A DNA stretch of 64,000 bases from Kappaphycus alvarezii (Eukaryota > Rhodophyta > Florideophyceae > Gigartinales > Solieriaceae), in NCBI GenBank assembly GCA_002205965.3, contig NADL03000513.1, positions 558,001-622,000 of the forward strand, in the 5' to 3' direction. Each line of letters starts with the position of its first letter. Position 1 is the stretch's first letter. Made by a program: the position numbers and the translations under genes. A model generated the notes under the pieces. The model was given only the letters and a program-made list of their open reading frames with translations, did no database searches and was not told the origin of the DNA. Of this stretch, positions 11,474-20,774 are shown piece by piece.

Positions 11474-11519
11474 GGCCCCCCTTTCCTGCTTGGTAAAGTC
11501 TACTTCTTCTTCTTCTTGG
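11474..11519 (-). repeat. (GAA)n-containing shared segment, copy 1
   Basis: In reverse complement this reads a short GAA run, then a GACTTT..CAAGCAGGAAAGGGGGG block. The same arrangement is on the plus strand at 48,598-48,643. Because the homology extends past the GAA run, it is not only a microsatellite. Confidence 0.6.
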
Positions 11520-11622
11520 TTCCCCCATGCCGACCACTTGTACCAATTATTTGTTGCGTTTTGGAACATAGGCTAACCTATTTTTCAATCATTAAAACAC
11601 CCCAATTTTTCCCCTTTGACAA
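11520..11622 (+). mobile_element. Non-LTR 3' end fragment (family 2)
   Basis: The segment ends CACCCCAATTTTTCCCC. It contains GTACCAATTATTTG and AACATAGGCTAACC. The reverse complement occurs at 13,625-13,740 and 58,475-58,600. It is a 5'-truncated copy with its 3' end at the high coordinate. Confidence 0.65.
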
Positions 11623-11669
11623 GATGCATTTGATAAGATTTAATTTAAAATAAGACTAGTCTACTCCCC

Positions 11670-12130
11670 TCTCGATTTCGTACTGTACAGTAGACGGAGC
11701 TGTTGCCCACCCCTCTGCTCGCCCCCACATCTCGCCAAGTACGGTTATCGCAGGCGCTGCCGCGACACTCGCAGAGCGCGAGAAACATCGTCATTACGGC
11801 ACTCACTGCGACCAAAACGATATCGTCCTCTCACCAGTAGGGATTGATATCTATGGCAACGACGGCCAGGGTTTCTTCCACCGCCTTGCGTCCTACGCTG
11901 CTTCCCGTCGCGGTTCCTCCCCTCAACAGGAGCTTCACGACTTCGTTACCCGTTTGGTTTGGATTCCCCCGGCTAAAAGTGTCAGACGACGAAGTTAACT
12001 ACCCCATCATTCCCCGGTTTAGTCTCCAAGTGATGCAGGCGCGACAAGTTTGCACCCGCCGCCTGCATTCGAAGTTAATTTCTGAATACCCTCCGCATTC
12101 ACTGCCATACTGTACTGTACAACTAATTGA
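11670..12130 (+). mobile_element. Non-LTR endonuclease-domain C-terminal fragment
   Basis: The plus strand encodes VAHPSARPHISPSTV, then GAAATLAEREKHRHYGTHC and DIVLSPVGIDIYG. This text is nearly identical to residues 164-215 of the 50,883-51,656 protein. An extra segment at about 11,958-12,017 interrupts the homology and is found inverted at 15,402-15,461. The 3' UTR (ACCCTCCGCA..) follows at about 12,086. Confidence 0.8.
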
Positions 12131-12149
12131 TGGATTTCTACCGGTATGA

Positions 12150-12900
12150 ACTTACGTGTACTTTTCGACTAGGGTTTCCGCAACCAGCGATTGAGGTAAT
12201 GCCGATGGAACCGTTTCGAAGGTTCGGGGCATTCTTCTGCAACCACACCGTTGACAGAAACCTCCGTCACGGCTTGTCTGCTGGCTGGCCCGCCATCAAC
12301 ATTCTAGTATGTTGCTGATCGTGTTAGCTAGCTTTCTGCAGCAATGAATTCTACATTAACCTGACAGCCTCTCTGCTGGTTTAAGCCAAACCTCCATTGA
12401 TGACTTTACAAGGGAACGTTTGGATTTTATTGATGAGCTGGGTAGATATGGGTTGGTCTATAGTAAAAGGACTCGTTCACCACTATTGCATATCCATTCA
12501 GTGCATCACCAACAAGTAAAGTATAGACCCTGTACAGACAACTTTGTGGCTCTACCCGTGCTCGTAATAACCTCACCCGCACGCCCAGTTGACGCCTGCC
12601 CATAGTCGCCTTCGGGGTTGAGTACAATAGGGGCTGCTTGTCACCGATTAGTGACGTGTAAGATGGTTTCGGTAGACATGGAGGGTTGACTGCAGACTTT
12701 TAGTAGTGAGCACTGGAAAGAGTGCGGAGGGCAAGTGAAACGAATGAGAGAAGAGCCAGAAAAGTTCGTCCTACCCTGCGGAACAGGGCCACCACGGATT
12801 GAAAAACAGGCTTCTTCGCCTGCCATTACGAACCTTGCAGAAGGATGCGACTACGACAAGTTGCACCGCGGACGGGCGACGTTGAGGAAGACCATGCAGG
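12150..12900. other. Unassigned
   Basis: A 67-codon plus-strand frame at 12,735-12,938 (KRMREEPEKF.. to a Cys-containing end) looks slightly protein-like but matches nothing I recognise. The rest has no supported feature. Confidence 0.4.
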
Positions 12901-12904
12901 TCTG

Positions 12905-13180
12905 CTTTAAAGGGCGGGGAATTGGGGTGCATTGCTGATTAGGGATGCAGGGTGGCTATTTTCCGACGACTAGGGGGACCAGGTCTGTGTAGTAGAGAGT
13001 CTGAACATGAGGCAGAGTCATGAGGTACGACCTCACAGGGCTGGTATGAGGCCAGTCGTATGGCATGCTGCGTTGGACGAAGCCGTCGTTGCAGCGTGTC
13101 TTTGCCTAAAGGCAGATCGTACCCGTCTGAAGGCCTTTACAGTGCCGTTCGAAATGCAGGGCCATCATTGCGCGCCATTC
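12905..13180 (-). mobile_element. Non-LTR 3' end fragment (family 3) with C-terminal coding
   Basis: The plus strand reads GGGGAATTGGGGTG..TGATTAGGGATGCAG, matching 48,904-48,960. On the minus strand just inside lies coding text of the form RRVRS..RQRHAATTAS.NAAC, the C-terminal helix region also seen at 49,020-49,130 and 20,050-20,130. Confidence 0.65.
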
Positions 13181-13194
13181 CCGGTCCGTCCAAC

Positions 13195-13560
13195 GTGCTC
13201 CGGAGGCGAGAGGTGGCGGTACCGTCGACTAGGATATCGATGAGACCGGTGCACCGAGACGCAGCGGTCGCGGCATGTCGATCTGCAGCGGAAACTGGCT
13301 AGACGGGGAAGTGGCCGCGCCCGCATATGACGACATGTCACATGGGGCGGGCGCCGAGAGCGGCGAAATGTTGATGAAGCCGCGCAGTGGTTGGGTTGAG
13401 TTCGAAGGGGAGTGGTGCGAGTAATACGAAGAGGGGTTGGGTTGGTTTACTGCGTGTGGAATATAGGGTGATCTTCCCATTAGCCAGTAACACAGTACTG
13501 TACAGTACAGTAGTGTAAAACATAAAGTAAAGATGATTACACAATATTAGTACAGTACAT
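13195..13560. other. Unassigned, with TACTGTACAGTA palindromes at the end
   Basis: No recognisable coding domain. At 13,490-13,515 there is a cluster of the palindromic word TACTGTACAGTA and overlapping GTACAGTAC, which recurs elsewhere in the window. Confidence 0.4.
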
Positions 13561-13624
13561 TAAATGGATCTTCCTTTCCTACGATAATGTCTTTACGTAC
13601 ATTATGTCCAGTAAAAAGTTACCA

Positions 13625-13960
13625 AATCGGGGGAAAAATTGGGTTGTTTAATGATTGAGAAATAGGTTAGCCTATGTTCCAAAGAGCATCAAATAATTGG
13701 TACATGTGATCGGCAAGGTGGAACCAAGGAAAGGAATTAATCGGAATTAATCCGGTTCAAGGTCGCTAGAAGGCTGGCTCGAGGCAAGCTATCAGAGGCC
13801 GCGTTGGACGTGGCAGCGGCCGCAGCGTGCCTTTGCATGAATATCCCACGAACCTTCCCCTACGATTCCATGGCCCTGACCGCAACGCTTCTTGCCACTT
13901 CGGTTATGACGGCGTATGCGTCTGGATGCCAGCTGCCGTGAGCGGATATGCGCACAGGGA
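13625..13960 (-). mobile_element. Non-LTR 3' end fragment (family 2) with C-terminal coding
   Basis: The plus strand begins CGGGGGAAAAATTGGGTTG and contains the family 2 words ATAGGTTAGCCTATGTTCC and CAAATAATTGGTAC. From about 13,790 inward, the minus strand encodes SYGKVRGIFMQRHAAAA, the conserved C-terminal tail. The transposon 3' end is at the low coordinate. Confidence 0.7.
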
Positions 13961-14585
13961 CGAGTCTGCTCGATTTCAAATGATGGGAGCTTTGAAAGTC
14001 CTGCAAGATGAGATATTTTTCATTCCAAAAGCAAAATTATGGTACAATACGTACAATATGTATACAACCCATAAAGATTACACGCCACAATACTGTACGT
14101 ATACGTAAGTTTCTCATGTAAAATCCATTTATATTTCCATCCAAAGTTATTGTTATAGCGTACTCGAAAGCTGGGCAGCGACGAACTTCAACTATCTTAG
14201 CTTACACTGTCAGCTAGGCTTGTACGCCTTCTATAATACATGAAGTAAAGATGAATATATATAAAGTTATTGTATAGAAAGTACAATTCTTTGTGTGTAT
14301 GGAAATCTTTACGAGTATGAAACAAAGCACTTAGACTTGCGGAAGTACGATTGACGAAATAAAGCATACGACGGATGCTCACTTGCCGGGCTTACATCCC
14401 TTGAAGACAGAATAAAAAACTAGTGACGAAATCATGCAGCTCAAGCGTGGCGGAGAAATGTCGGCGACTGTGAAAGAAGCGAGAAGGCGGAGAAATTAAA
14501 AACCATTCTCCCAAACGGGCGGCCTTGAGCAGGCTTTTTAGGGTAATTTAAGAGGTATTACTGGTCACCCTGCAGAATATTCCGG
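13961..14585. other. Unassigned spacer
   Basis: A 3' UTR scrap of the non-LTR family (ACAACCCATAAAGAT) lies near 14,068-14,085. Nothing else is identifiable. Confidence 0.4.
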
Positions 14586-14589
14586 ACCA

Positions 14590-15360
14590 CAACCGACCAT
14601 ATCTTTCAAATATCAAATCGCCCCACATTTTCCCCATCTCCCAAACGCACCGTAAATATCGATTCCGACGGGCATCAGTAAAATACCATTAGCGTCACAG
14701 TAGTCGCCGCAGAGCGAGGCCTTGGGCGTGCTAGGCGAAAGAAGCCGCGGCCCCAGGAGACGAAGCCCTGAGCGAAAGGCGCTGGTGGACGTCAGAGTGG
14801 GCCACAGTAACCTCCAATGCAATATCCTTGGCGCCTAGAGCGTAGGCAGCAGGTATGTACAAGTCCACGCGGAAAGAAGGCGAGGAGTTTTAGGTGATGG
14901 ACATGCGCGGGTGTTCAACGAGCGCACTGATACCGAGTTCTTTGCAGTAGCGGTGGAGTGCTATACGAAGGACGTTGTCACGCCGGGTTTGCCCTTCATC
15001 AAACTTGCAGGTCAGGGCATGCTTGCCATCGGGTAGAACTGGAGCGATGTCAGTGGAACGTTGAGAGCAGACCGGGCACCGCGATTGTCCGAGGAAAACC
15101 GGGATACCGAGACGAAGGGCGACAGCAAGCATGGGATGCTAAATATGGCGAATTTTTGGGCTATTTCAATGTATGGAAGATGTGGTCGATCGTATCCACG
15201 CCGCTGGGAGTGCGTTGTGCGGGATTAGGGGATTTAGCAAAATAAGTCCCACGGTGCGAGTGGGGAAGAGCAGTGAAGAGTGAACAGGGGGATTTAGTAC
15301 GCACCGAGAGGGGACGAGCCCGCTCCGCGGCGTCGGCGCGAAGAAACATGCGATCGAATT
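14590..15360 (-). mobile_element. Non-LTR retrotransposon fragment: HRGTY region, zinc finger, endonuclease domain
   Basis: Minus-strand frames encode, in order, RPLSVRTKSPCSLF..LPHSHRGTY (15,349 to about 15,250), ALRLGIPVFLGQSRCPVC..HALTCKF (15,132-14,990), YCKELGISALVEHP, then VGIDIYGAFG near 14,640. This is the same domain order as the 50.9-51.7 kb copy. An inserted segment of about 105 bp (roughly 15,140-15,245) separates HRGTY from the zinc finger and carries a repeat shared with 7,811-7,845. The reading frame is disrupted in several places. Confidence 0.8.
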
Positions 15361-15401
15361 CTTTGTTGAGAAAATGTGGGGTGGTTTATCTTGAGGCTAT
15401 T

Positions 15402-15461
15402 ACCGGGGGAATGATGGGGTAGTTTACTTCGTCGTCTGACACTTCTAGCGAGGTTAATCTA
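15402..15461 (-). repeat. Short dispersed repeat, inverted partner of 11,958-12,017
   Basis: About 55-60 bp with GGTAGTTTACTTCGTCGTCTG and flanking GGGGGAATGATGG. The reverse complement interrupts the endonuclease-domain fragment at 11,958-12,017. Confidence 0.6.
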
Positions 15462-15574
15462 AACGGAGTATGGAGAGAAGGAAAGGAGAAAGCAGAAACC
15501 GGTCTGCGCCTCCGTGGCGCTGTGACTAAATCTACTATCCGATGTCTTGATGTTCAGGGAGCCTACCTTGTTTA

Positions 15575-15792
15575 CAAGTACGGAGGACTCCCAACCTTTC
15601 CATTACTCGCAGTAAACCACCCCTTTCCCCCCCCTTTTGTGAAAGACCACAAAATTTTAATTTTTGAAAAACCGAAATGGTAAAGGGGGAAAATTGGTTG
15701 TTTGGTTTACTTGAATGGGTGGGTTGGGTTAAATGGAAAATTGGTTTGGTTTACTGCGAGTAATGGAAAGGTTGGGAGTCCTCTGTATTTGT
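15575..15792. repeat. Foldback (inverted repeat) element
   Basis: The left arm 15,575-15,619 (from CAAGTACGGAGGACTCCC to GCAGTAAACCA) is nearly the exact reverse complement of the right arm 15,747-15,792. About 127 bp separate them. The arms would form a stem of about 45 bp. No coding sequence is present. It resembles a small foldback or MITE-like element, or an inverted duplication. Confidence 0.75.
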
Positions 15793-16079
15793 AATCAAAT
15801 GGTTAAGGTGATGCTTTCGTAACTGAAGAAGCATTTCTGAATGGTACTTTACCTACTGCACTCCTGCTTGGAAAACGACAAGTGGCACGGACTATTTTGA
15901 CGTCACGTTCAACAACTCACTAGCCCCATTCCACTGGGTGATTCGAAACTTCAACCCTCTCACTAGTCTTTACGTCGCCATGTCAGACAGGGATAGAAGT
16001 GGTGAAAATAAGGGGGCTTTACTGGTAAGAGATGTACGAGGGCTATTTCCAAAGACGGGGGTCAGGTCTGTGTATTGGT

Positions 16080-16310
16080 CTGCAGAGGAGACAGAGTCAG
16101 AAGGTACCAAGGTTTCATTTCTGGATCGCCCGAGAGGGCCAGGCTCCTGGACCGCTCGGGCGATGCATTCACCCAATTTCACTCTCCACTCTCGGAGGAT
16201 GGCATCCGGAAGCGTTTTTCATTGTCACCGGGCTTGGATGAGCTGTCGCGAATAGAGCTATAGAGCATTTATCAAGGACCAGACCAATTCTTTTGCAACG
16301 GCATGCCCAC
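16080..16310 (+). mobile_element. Non-LTR C-terminal fragment with GGWHPEA motif
   Basis: The plus strand encodes HPISLSTLGGWHPEAF, followed by a helix-like tail (GLDELSRIEL in the neighbouring frame, then LLQRHAHF). The GGWHPEA motif followed by such a tail is familiar from the C-terminus of RT/endonuclease proteins of this broad family. The fragment at 48,261-48,589 has the variant LGDWHPTARDF. The frame is broken. Confidence 0.6.
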
Positions 16311-16404
16311 TTTTGATCTCCTCCAAGGCGGACGGTTTGTTGCATGGTCTCCCCACGTCTTTCTAGATAGAATGAAGACGTCTGCTATCTTCTTTGTAAC
16401 ACAA

Positions 16405-16505
16405 GGGAAAGTATTAGGTATTTTTATTGTTGGAAGATAAATTCGATCTATCCTAAAGTTTTCCAGACAACCGCAATCGACTCAAAAAGGTGTGTCGACA
16501 CAATG
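16405..16505 (-). mobile_element. Non-LTR 3' end fragment (family 1)
   Basis: The segment contains GATCTATCC..AGTTTTCCAGACAACCGCAATC, then GACTCAAAAAGG and a GTCGACACA block. It aligns with 20,420-20,490 and 61,435-61,505. It is a truncated 3' end with no coding part. Confidence 0.65.
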
Positions 16506-16509
16506 CCTT

Positions 16510-18290
16510 CCTCACAAACTCCACTGCTTCTCAGCCTTCCGAGCTCCCACAGTTAACACACCCCTATTCCCCTTAGGACTGCAGTGTAAGAGATATCTTC
16601 CAAGATGTGTTCGTACTTTGATAAACATGTGGCGTGATGCAAACTGGCGAGGAGTTCGACAGGACAGGGTATCTGTTTTCTGTTGCAGTGCATCAACCGC
16701 GAGAGGGAAGCTCAATATGTTACCAGGTACGGTAACTTTTTGATACTCAAAAGGTGCAATGCGCAGAGATCGAACAGATTTTTACGGCGAATTCTGTTGT
16801 TGTGGCATGGCATACAGCGCTATACGTGTAGGTGCTCCATATCAAAAGGAGAGCCAGTTTCAGTCTCAACTCTCGGAGTCATGCTTAAAGGTACCCTGCC
16901 GGATGAATCAATAATGTGGGGAGCGAGATATTATTTATTATGCCGTAAGTGAACTGTCAGCAATACTCTATTCGCAACCACTTGTATTGTGGTTTCAAGA
17001 TAATTACAGTACAATAGTTGTCTTGACTGAAAGTAACAAACCTTGAAAAGGACATTTGCATTGAATTTGACATAGATGAAGAGACTCCGATTTGCAGATA
17101 TAGCACCCGACAACCGATGACGCATGGATCACTTGATTACTGTACATGCATACGAAAGCATCACTTTTAATGATCAATACTCAGGAGACCGCTAGCGCCA
17201 TACAGCGCAGGGCCTGGGACTACACAGCAGGGGCCAAATCGGTGGTCTGGTCAAGACGCTGGCGATTAACGGACGTAGAAAAGTTGGACAATCAGGCATA
17301 CGATCATACAGCACAGTGCTGTACTGTACAAGATTCTACAGCACATACATGTAGGTAAGCTCTTGTTGTTTTTTGTGTTAATGAAGTCAGATCAGTCGTT
17401 TCCGCTAGAATCTCTTATGGTAGGTACAGCTTAAGCTTTGCCAAGTAACAGGTGGACTAGACGCTGCAAACTACCATAGTGGTCTGCAAAAGCCGGAGTG
17501 CGCAGAGCAAATCACCTCAACGCAGCTGTCACGTCCACCGCGAAATGTTTTGCTCCTCATCATGCACCTGGCGTTTTAGGTGCTCCGGTTGCTCTGCAAA
17601 AAAAGTTCAATCTTTCGAAACATTGTGGATTGCGCCCCTTGGCAGTGGTCCACGTTACCTTTTCCAACTAATACTGTAGTTCGATGCCGTATTCATTTTG
17701 ACGTAACTCAACATGTTTATTAATTTAGAAGTTACTACAGATTGCTCTCTTTGGTTTTGATTAGCAAAATGAACCCAGTTGCATCCCCGTCTCTGGCCTC
17801 CGTTCCTAGATTCGCGATATCTTTTTACTGCGGAGTGTGGGTTATAACTGTATTCTTTTTTCAAAAACAAGCCCTCCTGAGCATTAAGCTATTCTTTACT
17901 CTTGAGGCAGTGTGAAGCAGTTTCAAAATGCTTACGAAACAGGAGGCTTCCGCATTCTTGTTTACAATCCATTCACTCTATAGAGACACACCATTTGTAA
18001 CAAGTCGGCACATAGCCTTGGCGAGCTTTCGTAAAACGGACGAAACTTTTCTCAACCAATTCACTGAGTTAAAATCGCTCATCAATTTGAATGTTGCCAT
18101 TAATAGGCAGTGGATTCTCACAAGTTTAAAGACTGAATGCACACGATTGCCGCGATAAGAAAGCAGCTAGCAATGGGTCCTAAATTCCATCACGCGCGCG
18201 CCATTGTACCTGGACAAATCACTTTTTCCTTAAGCTCCTCTCAAGCATTAACGTCGGAAGTGTTGCCATCACCTTCAACCGCGCATATCG
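16510..18290. other. Unassigned
   Basis: Only short unrelated frames occur. Positions 17,154-17,210 repeat the segment 6,047-6,102 of the solo Copia LTR and are probably an LTR scrap. A TACTGTACA word lies near 17,320. No supported gene. Confidence 0.45.
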
Positions 18291-18293
18291 AGA

Positions 18294-19470
18294 ATGATTC
18301 AACTTCCCTTTCTGATTCTCACAGTCTTTATCACGGTCCATCCATCCTTGGCAGATTCGAGTCCAATGATGAATGGAAACCTTTCAGCCGCGTTGGCTTC
18401 GACACGTCAACTTTTCGGCCTCCGAACCTGCGGCACACTAACGCAAGAAAGCGAATATTTTCCTGTGTTCGGTCTTGCATGCCGTGGAGAGCACATGTAC
18501 AAATCAGGAGTATTCGCCGTTAATCTCAGCTCAACTCACCGAACCGACATCACCTTGCCGATGTTTTCTGGGGCCCTGTGAGCAGAACTGTCAAGTTGAA
18601 TAGATTTCCTCGACTTGACGGTACATATCACCAACTAAGAAGGTCGTCTTTTCTGCTTGGACATCTCGATCTCGTAGGCAGACCGCGTGTGATGAAGGCC
18701 GTGTAGCCACGAGAGTGGTTTTTGACAGTTCGCAGCAGAGGTATAGACTTGGTTGCGCGCGCTTGACACCTTTATTCAGGTTATCACCACTACCGTCACA
18801 AAACGGCCTCTTTTTCGTAACGAACGGAAGATTAGTGCCTTTCGCCTTTCGCCACTAAGATCGGCATCCTGTCCGGGTAATTCTTATGTGACGGGGATAC
18901 GATGCCAGAGAAGCTGTAGAAATCCCAGTATCGTGTGCTCACCTGTCGATGCGGCAGTAAGCAGACGGACAGGAGGAGGTGATGAACTCCATCGAATATA
19001 CCTCCAGGGGATATTTGCCTTGCTCTTAACGACCCGACAAGCTTCCTTGTAAGGGGCCCTGAGTTTAGTACGGGCGCAAGTTCTAAAGCCGCCCCAGGGT
19101 TTGTATGCGGAATTTCATGCAGAGGACAGAGATGTGAGAGCATGGAGTTGCTTTATTTGGGAGGGGGGATGGGGTTGGACCTCCAGCATGGCGGTCAGAA
19201 CTTGCTGGCTTGAGGACTGACCTGGGATGTCCGCAGGGCACAACATTGAATCAAATTGATTGTGATGGTGAGGGATGCTCGAGAATGAGAATCTCTTGTG
19301 GTTTGTCAGCAACCAAGTTCAGATGGGATCATATGATCTGTATCAAAGATTCTCCGGGGAAGGGGACCACTTGTGTTCAGAGGGGACCTTTGTTACCGGA
19401 GTAACTTGCCTCGACGAATTCTGTGGGACTATAGAACTAAGGTGCACGCCGTTGACATGCTCTCGATGAA
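18294..19470 (+). CDS. Candidate secreted cysteine-rich repeat protein (multi-exon or decayed)
   Basis: A frame starting at ATG 18,294 encodes MIQLPFLILTVFITVHPSLA, a good signal peptide with a cleavage-like site after SLA, so the product would enter the secretory pathway. Downstream, one short motif recurs on the same strand: FGLACRGEHM (about 18,460-18,490), CPGNSYVTGIRC..C..C (18,870-18,938), CGISCRGQRCESMEL (19,106-19,150), CPQGTTLNQIDC..C..C (19,228-19,299) and CSEGTFVTGVTC..C..C (19,374-19,445). Consensus: G-x-x-V-x-G-[IL]-x-C-x(3,4)-C-x(4)-[IL]-x-C. The units lie in three frames, so the gene is either split by introns or a pseudogene with frameshifts; splice sites were not resolved. 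The pattern resembles extracellular Cys-rich domains, perhaps dermatopontin-like, but the family is not certain. It is the only convincing host-gene candidate in the window. Confidence 0.5.
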
Positions 19471-19474
19471 CAGT

Positions 19475-19890
19475 ACTGCATATTCAAAGCCTTAGTATCA
19501 GAGCAGAATTTTCACTGCCACATGCAGTTGCGAATCACTGAAAGCTAATAGATAAGGCGTTGCAATGTTCCCTGAAACACTCGAAGCAGGAAATCAAGCT
19601 TGCTTCCTCGGAAAGCTGCACATTATATAGGTTTCTGGACGAGAACTAGCCGTAAGCCAACGATAAAGAAGGAAAGCAAGCGCGACAGCAGCAGACCGAC
19701 CCATTGGACGTCGCTTATCCTTTCGAACCAATATATTTCGCAACCAAATGGTTTGCGGAGCGACTTTCGGCTGAAGCATGCATGTGTGTTCAGCACAAGC
19801 AAGCGGTAGAGGATGAGGGTAATACTTTGAGTGTATAATATGCTGATCGGTTCCTTCGCTCATGCACCTTAATAGTCGAACCCTGGTGGC
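19475..19890. other. Unassigned spacer
   Basis: No feature is supported. The opposing frames at 19,594-19,863 have no recognisable motif. Confidence 0.4.
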
Positions 19891-19892
19891 GG

Positions 19893-20170
19893 GAAAATGT
19901 TCGGGGGAAGGTTTCGGTGTTTTACTGCTGAAGGATATATTCGATCTATCCTAAAGTTTTCCAAACAATCACAATCGACTCAAAAAAAGTATTCGGAAAC
20001 AGTAATAGGAGAGGAACTACGATCCTTAAGAGGCCACCATAATACTAGCCATCAAGCAGGCCGCATTGGACATGACCGCTGCTGCAGCGTGCCTATGCAT
20101 CAAAACTCCGCGAACCTTTCCGTACATCTCTATTGCCCTTACGGACACATTCCTTGCCACATCATTTAGC
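19893..20170 (-). mobile_element. Non-LTR 3' end fragment (family 1) with C-terminal coding
   Basis: The plus strand starts GGGGGAAGGTTTCGGTGTTT and continues through the family 1 3' UTR. Within 20,060-20,170 the minus strand encodes EMYGKVRGVLMHRHAAAA..NAACLM, the protein's C-terminal tail. It is 5'-truncated and on the minus strand. Confidence 0.75.
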
Positions 20171-20340
20171 ACTGCGCATGGGGACATGGGCTAACTTCCA
20201 AGAGTGTAGATTGGCACAGGCATGAGCCTACACCTGGTGGAGGGCGATAAAATATCTATATCTTCTCTGCTTCGTATTTTGCGATGTATTTAGAGAGGAC
20301 ATCAAGTTGGAGGCCTAAACCTCCTGTTGGAGAGAGCGAG

Positions 20341-20550
20341 CGGATTCACGAAGGGGGAAAGGTTTGGGTGTTTACTATTGGAAGGACGAAGGGGAAAGGT
20401 TTGGGTGTTTTACTCTTGGAAGATATATCCGGTCTATCCCATGGTTTTCCAGACAACCGCAATCAACTCAAAAGGGTATACCGACACAGTAATGGGGAAG
20501 GAAATACGCTCCCTAAAATGCTGCCTTCAGGCCAGCCAAGGACGAAGGTG
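20341..20550 (-). mobile_element. Two nested non-LTR 3' ends (family 1)
   Basis: Two copies of the 3' terminus lie about 45 bp apart: GGGGGAAAGGTTTGGGTG at about 20,355 and GGGGAAAGGTTTGGGTG at about 20,390. The second continues through the standard 3' UTR to CTTCAGGCCAGCC at 20,535. The short outer copy is best read as a truncated insertion into, or next to, the other. Confidence 0.7.
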
Positions 20551-20774
20551 ACGTAAAAAAAGTCGGTCCCTCCGCTGTTTCCCGTTGCTTGTATGTCCGG
20601 TCTTACACCGGACCGAATACTGGATACGTTACACGCACGGGTTCGAGCCTCACACACTGCCGTCGTTATCAAATCATCAAGGATTTTCCTCCGCCGGGGT
20701 TGTTTGTTCCCCGCCGGGGTTGTTTGCCAATCATCGCATGATTTCGATAGCAATGGATACTGCACGTCCGTTTA

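Noticed and set aside
11958-12017. A 62 bp spliceosomal intron (GT..AG) in the endonuclease-domain fragment
   Set aside because: The ends can be read as GT and AG, but an inverted copy elsewhere (15,402-15,461) and lack of intron features favour an inserted repeat.
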